DNA from: CAYNTG01 sp964400105 | Lineage (GTDB): Bacteria > UBP14 > UBA6098 | DNA: 11,875 nt | Assembly: GCA_964400105.1 (NCBI GenBank) | Contig: CAYNTG010000075.1 | Span: 1-11,875 of the forward strand | Reading direction: 5' to 3' | In this document: positions 6,501 to 11,573 of the stretch, one piece after another | Position numbering within the stretch: the first letter of the stretch is position 1 | Layout: each line of letters begins with the position of its first letter | Translations under genes and position numbers: made by a program | Notes under the pieces: generated by a model | Databases searched by the model: none | What the model was told of the DNA's origin: nothing | The model's input: only the letters and a program-made list of their open reading frames with translations

Positions 6501-9471
6501 GGCCCGGCGTCCTCGTCGTAAGTGTCGTCTCCGGCGATGGATAGAGCCATTCGATCTCCGGCGGATCGAAATCGAAAACGACGCGCCAGATCGCGCGCTC
6601 CGCAGCATTCTCAAGCGAATCCTCGACATGGACAAGCTCGACTGTCAACGTCTCGCCGCTTGCGGGCGATGGTTTTATTATAACCGAATCGCCGGAGATG
6701 GAAAGCCGCAAATCGCCATAGATAAAGGCCTCGCCGTCGATAGAAAACTCGAGCGCGCTCCAATCGACGCCGTCGTCGTCGGTTATCGAAATCACTATCG
6801 ACGAGTCGCAGCCATAGGGCGTAAGTTCTTCTGGTGAAAGAAGTTCCGCGACCGGCCCGCCGGATTCGATATAGAAAACAAAGAAGCTGTCCAGCACATT
6901 CGGGCCGCAGTAATCGGGATCGGCCAGGTCTTCGGCGTGGATGCGAACCTCGACGGTGTCGCCGCCCGCGATATGCATCCCGGCTGTCGCCGGATAGAAA
7001 ATGAAATCGTCGCCGACAATAGCAAGCGCCGGATGCCCAATGTTAAAGGCGTTGCCGTTGACTGTCAGCTCAAACGCGCCGGTCAAAAGCCCGCTGATCG
7101 AATCGACCAGCATAAACTCGATAGCCGGATCGACCTCCTCGACAATATCCTCCGGCGCGGGCGAAACGGCGTCCAGCACCGGGTCGGAATAGTCCATCAA
7201 GAATCCCCACCAGACCTCTGGAATTCCGCCGAACGGCCCGGCGGCGTTTATAAGGTGGCAGCGCACGCTGTCGCCGTCCGGCCAGGGCGCAGACGGCACA
7301 TATCGCAGCGTCTCGCCATCGAAACTCGCGCCGGCGCTATCGACGGTCAAAAATCGCCCGTTTATCTCGAACTCTATCGTGCTGTCAATAATTCCTCCGG
7401 GCGCCCAAAGATAGAGCAGCACTTCCTGCTCCGTGCACGCGACTATCGCGCCGTCCGGCGGGTCGGCGAACGGATCGCGGCCATCGACGAAAAATGTAAA
7501 GCAAAATATGTCGGCCTCGTTCGGAGCGCATGTATCCGGCAAGTCGGCGGCGCGCGTGAGGCAGAAATCAACCGTATCGACGATATCCCAAGCGCCGGCA
7601 AATTCCGGCGCAAATATCAGGTAAGGCTCTGTCCATCGAAGGCTCGCGCCATCTACCGAAAAAGGCACGCCGTTCACGGTCACCTCGATGCTCGATGGAT
7701 CGACTCCGGCGGGCGAATCCTCAATTCGGAGCCGCACCTCTCGAAGCGTATCATGCACCAGAGCGAGTTCTGCCGGCGATGTTGAAACGACCTGCGGCGG
7801 TTCGAGATCGATATAGAAATCGAACGAAACCGGCGCGGCGAGGCCGTTAAAAAGGCTGTCGTGAACCGAAATAAGCGAGCCGGTGATATGCGAGCCGTGA
7901 GACCAGCCCGACGATGGCTCGAACCGAAGCGTGACGCCGTCCCAATCGAGTTCCGGTGATGAAATATCGAAATATGTCCCGCCGGCATCGAGCACTATCG
8001 AGGAGGGAACGATTCCATCGGAATCGGCGATAGCGAACCAAACGCCCTGAAGGCCGCACGCGCTCACCGATCCGCCGAACGGCAAAATCAAATCTGAGAC
8101 AGGCGGCGTCGAGGGGATATAGAAGAACCAGCTCGTGTCAAGCTGGTTGACATGGCAAACCGTAACCGAATCATGCACCAAAACGCGCACTGTTACGGTA
8201 TCTCCGCCGTGAAGCGACGGAATCGCTATCGAATCGAGCGTGTAGCTGTCGCCGATTACGGAGAATTCGTAGTCCGAGAGCGAAAACCAGCTCCACGAAG
8301 AGCCATCGACCGAGACGCCCGCGAGCGTCGGCATATGCCGCACCCCGGACAGATCGTCGAGGATATCGAACGTAACAACCGGATCGAGGTCTCCCGACCG
8401 GCTGTAAGCGGCGGGGTATTCGCCGCTCAGATAGGGCTTCTCCGTGTCGATCCCGAATCCGAACGAAAGCGGCGGGTCGAGCCTATTTCCGAATATATCG
8501 CAGGCGTGAAGCTCGCCGGAAAACCATCCATCGCCGAATGGAGTCAGATCGAGATACGCAAAAGGCGCCGCCCAAACGAGTCCCGCGTCGCCGAACCGAA
8601 TCGTATCTTCGCCGAAAACGAGCCATATCGAATCCGGCTCGATTCCGTCCGCGTCCTCGATGCGGAAGATCGCGCCGCTGTCCGGGCAGGACATCCATTC
8701 GCCGTTCGGCGGAAATGTCATATCGGCCACAGGCCCGCCGAGCGGCACCGAAAAGCTCCAGCAGCTATCGGTCGTGTTGAATCCGCAGCCCTCCGCCTCG
8801 TCCTCGGCGTGGACGCAAACCTCGATAGTGTCGCCGCCACGGAAGAACATGTCGGCCCAATCCGTGTGAAATGTGAATCTTGTCCCAGACCATGTGACAT
8901 AGGTTCCGAGAAGCGGATAGACGGCTCCGTCGATGGATATGGTGCAACTGTCGATAGCGATTCCGGCGTGGTCGTCGAGGGTCGCCGATATCGGCGGGCG
9001 AGGATTTGCGATCTCCGAGCCGGGGATCGGCTCTGGATCGGTAATCTCCGGGCCGGTCATATCTATGATGAAGCTCCACCAGAAACTCGGCGATTCGTTG
9101 TCGTTGAAATCCGTAACGGGATTCATAAGAAGCTCGACCGTGTCGCCATCGACCATGGGCATTCGAATCGGAAAATAATAGAAGCTATCGACAAAACTGA
9201 CCAAAGACTCTGGAACCGAATGGACGCCAAGCTCTGCGAACACCGAGAGCAAAATCGATTCGCGGTCGATGAAAAAATCGTCGGTCAACACCATCTCGAC
9301 GACGACGAAATCGCATGAGACAAAAGCGCCGGAGTCCGGCCACACAAGACGCACAACCGGCGGCAATGTATCGACCAGCATCGTTTCCGTCCGTCGAGCC
9401 GGAATCGCCGAAATATTCCCGCAGATAAGAACAACAAAAATCGCGGCTATAAGAATAGTTCTTAACGACAT
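3544..9471 (-). CDS. Giant secreted Ig-repeat surface protein with CHU_C/gliding-type C-terminal sorting domain (1975 aa)
   Basis: Probable cell-surface adhesin or stalk protein exported by a type IX-like route. Residues 1-22 are a signal peptide (cleavage likely after NISA). Residues 37-1666 are eight tandem units of about 205 residues, each of two Ig-like halves (see the repeat entry). Residues 1667-1770 are one more Ig-like domain opening PPEVVSISP. Residues 1771-1885 resemble an ASH/HYDIN-type beta-sandwich (EPGDSIYFPIKIFAADAGQYSDT). Residues 1886-1975 are the sorting domain. It has about 47 cysteines, most at periodic positions, and only five lysines (K345, K933, K1850, K1937, K1967), whereas the flanking genes use lysine normally. 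The chain is strongly acidic. The start at 9471 is chosen because the signal peptide begins there; its ribosome site (GGGTAA, 5 bases upstream) is modest. A sigma-70-like promoter lies 62 bp upstream. It is the first gene of an apparent operon with the barrel-OmpA gene. No enzyme motif was seen, so the ligand is unknown. Confidence 0.9.
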   Translation of the reverse strand: MSLRTILIAAIFVVLICGNISAIPARRTETMLVDTLPPVVRLVWPDSGAFVSCDFVVVEMVLTDDFFIDRESILLSVFAELGVHSVPESLVSFVDSFYYFPIRMPMVDGDTVELLMNPVTDFNDNESPSFWWSFIIDMTGPEITDPEPIPGSEIANPRPPISATLDDHAGIAIDSCTISIDGAVYPLLGTYVTWSGTRFTFHTDWADMFFRGGDTIEVCVHAEDEAEGCGFNTTDSCWSFSVPLGGPVADMTFPPNGEWMSCPDSGAIFRIEDADGIEPDSIWLVFGEDTIRFGDAGLVWAAPFAYLDLTPFGDGWFSGELHACDIFGNRLDPPLSFGFGIDTEKPYLSGEYPAAYSRSGDLDPVVTFDILDDLSGVRHMPTLAGVSVDGSSWSWFSLSDYEFSVIGDSYTLDSIAIPSLHGGDTVTVRVLVHDSVTVCHVNQLDTSWFFYIPSTPPVSDLILPFGGSVSACGLQGVWFAIADSDGIVPSSIVLDAGGTYFDISSPELDWDGVTLRFEPSSGWSHGSHITGSLISVHDSLFNGLAAPVSFDFYIDLEPPQVVSTSPAELALVHDTLREVRLRIEDSPAGVDPSSIEVTVNGVPFSVDGASLRWTEPYLIFAPEFAGAWDIVDTVDFCLTRAADLPDTCAPNEADIFCFTFFVDGRDPFADPPDGAIVACTEQEVLLYLWAPGGIIDSTIEFEINGRFLTVDSAGASFDGETLRYVPSAPWPDGDSVRCHLINAAGPFGGIPEVWWGFLMDYSDPVLDAVSPAPEDIVEEVDPAIEFMLVDSISGLLTGAFELTVNGNAFNIGHPALAIVGDDFIFYPATAGMHIAGGDTVEVRIHAEDLADPDYCGPNVLDSFFVFYIESGGPVAELLSPEELTPYGCDSSIVISITDDDGVDWSALEFSIDGEAFIYGDLRLSISGDSVIIKPSPASGETLTVELVHVEDSLENAAERAIWRVVFDFDPPEIEWLYPSPETTLTTRTPGLRAIVREEITGFDFDISPVSSYAILSDTIFITVDTTSPYDTLDYCISACDSAVCPNCDSACLRLYIDAAPPVADLAIPFDSATTACDLQRVVILLSDPSGISASGLIAYFGADTVTLSDSRVRLHGDSLIFEPDSAFMPGEIRVGIIYLEDRWGNVLSDFEAVFYQIAAPIFAGVSPLPWSSSPTVTPSIFATLDSADSAWIEIDGAVFTDGSSGFSFDGDSIALDSEIAGLSWSAGDTVEVCAYSTNFADLCGPAVAETCWSFYILYSPPTCSIAYPECREFTACRDQGIEFALLDDEGIDTMSIVFEANGEGFDISDSELDFDPSSGILTFSPSVDWVGDSVTFCLLGVSDILGAESGDVPLCCTMFLDFAPPTVEVEPPGGSYLPIPVDTFHFILRDFGSGAILDSASIDGVWFDPTDSELSFTDSVGAFYFWNEISADPPESITVCASASDSTVYCGPNDTTICWRYGLNITAPILDMIFPENGSITSCADGPLIFTATDPDGIDTNSARIVLNGSIIAAPDARFGFYGDTIRFTPDTALHHGAELCGTLTVADMPGNPSPPLDFCITIDIQPPEILSAMPEAFVLDTFTEIRFVAEDIPAGIDYASPVVVIHSDTVSYDWRGDTCAIDRSQLTLCEFDTVEVSVQNLADMATGCGANVLPDTIWRFIIADDDTMPPEVVSISPVAVHAGLPFVITAEILDISGVAEATILWTPTDSTISPESIPMFEIEPGIWAAAESIDVDFNALTVVICATDDDFDCENPLDRSFGCDTFTILLSPLALEPVSCSNWPWDPLDEFHDPLCAGEEYSAILAYFNPETVAINVDDVIDYGDSVFHIGAWTDSLVEPGDSIYFPIKIFAADAGQYSDTVWLYDTRLGYPVAIDTVWSNIVLCQFRAEPNPFTPNGDGYYDEFEIELPRGGDVEINFYRLEGMRVATLRGEGRKYFWNGEDDFGRPQPPGIYIYVIRVDSGIFKHGSVTIAR
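3547..3816 (-). other. C-terminal sorting domain of the giant protein (residues 1886-1975)
   Basis: It opens with PNPFTPNGDGYYDEFEI (residues 1892-1908), continues with strands ending VEINFYRLEGMRVATL and FWNGEDDFGR, and closes with PPGIYIYVIR then HGSVTIAR at the very end. This order (FTPNGDG.ND.F, IY.R.G, WnG....G...PpGvY.Y.i, G.vtl.R) is that of CHU_C/gliding-motility-associated (type B) C-terminal domains and the related FlgD-like Ig domains used as type IX secretion signals. Known family behaviour is recognition by the type IX machinery and attachment at the surface. That this organism has that machinery is inferred, since no core component lies in the window. Confidence 0.75.
4474..9363 (-). 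repeat. Eight tandem ~205-residue protein repeats (sixteen Ig-like halves) within the giant gene
   Basis: Units begin near residues 37, 246, 456, 664, 871, 1059, 1260 and 1467. Each A half opens PPVadL..P..G...C and carries a D.DGI..xSI motif (for example IEDADGIEPDSI at 271-282 and TDPDGIDTNSA at 1493-1503). Each B half ends in a 'gDtvev...D....CGpN...tcW.FyI' strand pair (for example 215-241, 1229-1256 and 1436-1463). The A-half cysteines fall at 53, 262, 472, 679, 888, 1076, 1276 and 1483, about 207 apart except around unit 5. The period is visible in protein but not as long identical DNA, so the duplications are old and have diverged. Confidence 0.85.
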
Positions 9472-9482
9472 AGAATTACCCA
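9468..9482 (-). repeat. Inverted-repeat arm covering the start codon of the giant gene
   Basis: Minus-strand sequence TGGGTAATTCTATGT includes the ribosome site GGGTAA and the ATG start at 9471. The same word with one extra C (TGGGTAATTCCTATGT) lies on the plus strand at 9610-9625. In a minus-strand RNA running through both arms they would pair as 10 + 5 base pairs with a single bulged G. Confidence 0.5.
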
Positions 9483-9532
9483 GAACAAATCCATCTGCTT
9501 AACATTATGCAAAATTTAACCTTATCGAGGAT

Positions 9533-9560
9533 AGTATAAAGTAAAAAATCAAATGGTCAA
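9533..9560 (-). promoter_or_regulatory. Sigma-70-like promoter of the giant-protein operon
   Basis: On the minus strand TTGACC (9555-9560) is followed after 16 bases by TATACT (9533-9538). Each hexamer matches five of six consensus bases, and the spacer is AT-rich. Transcription would begin near 9526, giving a leader of about 55 bases before the ATG at 9471. No comparable signal was found elsewhere between the genes. Confidence 0.55.
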
Positions 9561-9594
9561 GCATGAAATAACACGATAATCCGATGAGTAGTAA

Positions 9595-9608
9595 ATCGAA
9601 GCTTCGAT
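9595..9608. repeat. 14-bp perfect palindrome upstream of the promoter
   Basis: ATCGAAGCTTCGAT is fully self-complementary and lies 35 bases upstream of the -35 hexamer, a position suitable for an activator or operator site. A 14-base palindrome is expected about once by chance in a window this size, so only its position makes it notable. Confidence 0.25.
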
Positions 9609-9609
9609 A

Positions 9610-9625
9610 TGGGTAATTCCTATGT
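9610..9625 (+). repeat. Upstream inverted-repeat arm, and first copy of a 10-bp direct repeat
   Basis: TGGGTAATTCCTATGT is the partner of the arm at 9468-9482. It lies upstream of the promoter at 9533-9560, so it is present in read-through RNA from the antiporter gene but absent from transcripts that start at that promoter. Its ATTCCTATGT core (9616-9625) recurs at 9672-9681. Confidence 0.5.
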
Positions 9626-9671
9626 GATGGCGGACAATGACCGTGCCGGTGCGGCTGGCCGTCGCGAAGAT

Positions 9672-9681
9672 ATTCCTATGT
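9672..9681 (+). repeat. Second copy of the ATTCCTATGT direct repeat
   Basis: An exact 10-base match to 9616-9625 in the same orientation, 56 bases away. A 10-base repeat within a 263-base gap is unlikely by chance (roughly a few percent). It may be the remnant of a dispersed intergenic repeat or a second pairing arm. Confidence 0.4.
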
Positions 9682-9734
9682 AAGCTAACATTTTCTGTCC
9701 GGCCCGTCGATGAAGTCGTGGTGGAAAAATAATT

Positions 9735-10763
9735 TTATCCGGGCCAGGAATTCGGACCGATTGGAATGAAAAGCTCGAGGTTCGTCAAAATCCGGACGAT
9801 ATAGAAAACATATATCAGAATAATGCCGAGCCCTTCCTTGCAATCGAGCTTGCCGCCGGATCGAAGAAGCGGCATCAAAAGGATCGAAAGGCCGATCATG
9901 ATCGGGAAATCGTAGATCAACACCGAGTTTTCGATCGGGAAATAACCCATAACAAGGGCCGGTGTCCCGGCAACGATCAACGTGTTGAAGAGATTCGAGC
10001 CGATCACATTGCCGACGGAGATATCAGGCTCGTTTTTGATAGCGGCAACAATAGATGTCGCAAGCTCCGGAAGGCTCGTTCCAAGCGCAATGATTGTAGC
10101 TCCGATAGCCATTTCGCTGATACCGAGATCGAGGGCGATATAGACCGCCGAAGAAACCGTGAAATCCGCACCGAGCACCATTCCAGCGATTCCGAGGGCT
10201 ATCAACAGAAGATCGGAGACGAAGCTTTGATTCGCACGTGCCTCGGCAATCTCCTCCGGCGATATGGGATTTTCAAGCTCGAATGTAAGCTCATCGGGCA
10301 GCACGCGCCAACCCTTGGCAATCTCCGGGAAAACCGCCAGGAAAAAGAAAATGATAAATCCGAAGATGAGGATGATTCCCTCGACCAAAGTTATCTCGAG
10401 GTTTCCAGCAAAAAAGAAAAGCAGAATTCCAGAGAAGATCGCGATGGGCACCTCGAGCCGCACCGTGCGATCCTCCACCCTCAACGGAGAGATGAGCGCC
10501 GATAAACCGAGGATCAAGCCCATATTCGCGATATTCGACCCGATGATATTTCCGAGGGCGATAGAGGGCGATCCCATATATGTTGCGGTAAGCGTGACCA
10601 CCAGCTCCGGCATCGATGTCCCAAACGCCACGATAGTGAGACCGATAACGAGGGGATGGATTCCGAGCGTGATAGCGAGCCGTTTCGACCCACGAACCAT
10701 GCCCTCCGCACCAACATACAGCACAAGGATGCCGAAACACAGTTTTAGTATCTCGTTAAGCAT
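9735..10763 (-). CDS. Calcium/sodium antiporter of the CaCA superfamily (YrbG-like, 342 aa)
   Basis: Inner-membrane cation/Ca2+ exchanger, expected to expel Ca2+ in exchange for Na+ (or H+/K+). It has the two inverted alpha repeats of the superfamily. Alpha-1 spans about 41-86, with GTSMPE at 48-53 and GNIIGSN at 71-77. Alpha-2 spans about 221-266, with GTSLPE at 228-233 and GNVIGSN at 251-257. E53, N72, E233 and N252 are the expected ion-binding positions. The halves of about five hydrophobic segments each are joined by an acidic cytoplasmic loop (about 147-180, with LPDELTFELENPISPEE). The length is normal for bacterial members. The ATG at 10763 overlaps the end of surE by 8 bp, with AAAGG just upstream, so the two are co-translated. 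The cation partner cannot be told from sequence alone. The following giant gene has its own promoter and need not belong to this operon. Confidence 0.92.
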   Translation of the reverse strand: MLNEILKLCFGILVLYVGAEGMVRGSKRLAITLGIHPLVIGLTIVAFGTSMPELVVTLTATYMGSPSIALGNIIGSNIANMGLILGLSALISPLRVEDRTVRLEVPIAIFSGILLFFFAGNLEITLVEGIILIFGFIIFFFLAVFPEIAKGWRVLPDELTFELENPISPEEIAEARANQSFVSDLLLIALGIAGMVLGADFTVSSAVYIALDLGISEMAIGATIIALGTSLPELATSIVAAIKNEPDISVGNVIGSNLFNTLIVAGTPALVMGYFPIENSVLIYDFPIMIGLSILLMPLLRSGGKLDCKEGLGIILIYVFYIVRILTNLELFIPIGPNSWPG

Positions 10764-11532
10764 TACCTTTCCATGCCTTATTCAGATTCCATTTGGAAAA
10801 CTCGGGAATATATTTATAGGCCGTTAGGTCATAATGCACCGGCATAACGGATATATATCCATTGCTCAGCGCGACGACATCGTGGTCTTCGGACTCATCG
10901 TCGGCGACCATAGTCCCGCACATCCAATAATAACGCTGTCCGCGCGGATCCATGCGCTCCTCGAAAAAATCGTTGAAGCTCGTCTTTCCCTGGCTCGTAA
11001 CCGCCACCCCTTTAATCTCTTCTGGCGGAAGGTCCGGCACGTTGACATTGAGCAGAATTTCCTTCGGCAATCCTTTTTTCAAAACCATCTTTGCGATCCA
11101 TGCGGCGAATTCCGCCGCATACTTCCAATGATTGCCGATGCGGCTGTCCAATGAGACGGCTATCGACGGCACACCCATGAGGCATCCCTCCGTTGCAGCC
11201 GAAACCGTTCCGGAATATATCAAACTCGCGCCGACATTTGCCCCGAGGTTGATCCCGGAAACGACCAGTTCCGGAACCTCGCTTAAAATCGACCTGATCG
11301 CTAATTTTACTGCGTCCGCAGGAGTGCCGCTCGTGGCATAGCCATAGAAATCCCCGTTCCTATATATCTTCGTGACCCGCAATGGGCTGGAAAGCGTAAT
11401 CGAATGCCCGACCGCCGATTGCTCGCGGTCCGGCGCTACAATTACAACCTCGCCAATCGCCTTGAGCGCACCGACCAGTTCGTATAGCCCTTTCGCATAT
11501 ATACCATCATCGTTCGTGACGAGAATCGCCAT
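10756..11532 (-). CDS. surE: 5'/3'-nucleotidase SurE (258 aa)
   Basis: Metal-dependent phosphatase of the SurE family, which removes phosphate from nucleoside monophosphates (and in some members short polyphosphate) in the cytoplasm and supports stationary-phase survival. The whole family pattern is present: TNDDG at 6-10 with metal ligands D8 and D9, REQSAVGHSIT at 36-46 with S39, GTPADAV at 69-75, SGINLGANVG at 92-101 with N95, YSGTVSAATEG at 106-116, NVNVPD at 162-167, and HYDLTA at 233-238. The length is typical. The ATG at 11532 has AAAGGTGG three bases upstream. The gene overlaps the antiporter gene by 8 bp. The usual neighbours pcm, nlpD and rpoS are not seen here. The upstream ORF ends 41 bp away, and no clear separate promoter was found. 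Confidence 0.96.
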   Translation of the reverse strand: MAILVTNDDGIYAKGLYELVGALKAIGEVVIVAPDREQSAVGHSITLSSPLRVTKIYRNGDFYGYATSGTPADAVKLAIRSILSEVPELVVSGINLGANVGASLIYSGTVSAATEGCLMGVPSIAVSLDSRIGNHWKYAAEFAAWIAKMVLKKGLPKEILLNVNVPDLPPEEIKGVAVTSQGKTSFNDFFEERMDPRGQRYYWMCGTMVADDESEDHDVVALSNGYISVMPVHYDLTAYKYIPEFSKWNLNKAWKGNA

Positions 11533-11573
11533 TATCCACCTTTGATTAATCCATATACTGTTAAACTAATGAA

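Larger units (their letters stand above)
9472..9734. other. Intergenic region between the antiporter gene and the giant-protein gene
   Basis: This is the only non-coding stretch longer than about 40 bases inside the window (263 bp). It holds the promoter, palindrome, direct repeat and inverted-repeat arms listed separately. No convincing terminator hairpin with a T run follows the antiporter stop. The GC-rich part at 9630-9662 contains only short overlapping hairpins (ACCG-TGC-CGGT and neighbours). A nine-codon leader ORF (9476-9505) ends four bases before the giant gene's ATG, but its possible ribosome site is 14 bases away. No long ORF or RNA gene was seen. Confidence 0.6.

Noticed and set aside
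6937..7785. Plus-strand frame of 282 codons opposite the giant gene
   Set aside because: Antisense register shadow of repeat units 3 to 4; no motif and no ribosome site of note.
8152..9318. Long plus-strand frame (388 codons) opposite the giant gene
   Set aside because: It is in exact antisense register with the giant gene's codons. It stays open only because that gene avoids TTA, CTA and TCA there. The product is Arg- and charge-rich with no recognisable fold.
9626..9734. Terminator after the antiporter gene
   Set aside because: Only 3-5 bp stems are present and none is followed by a T run on the minus strand.
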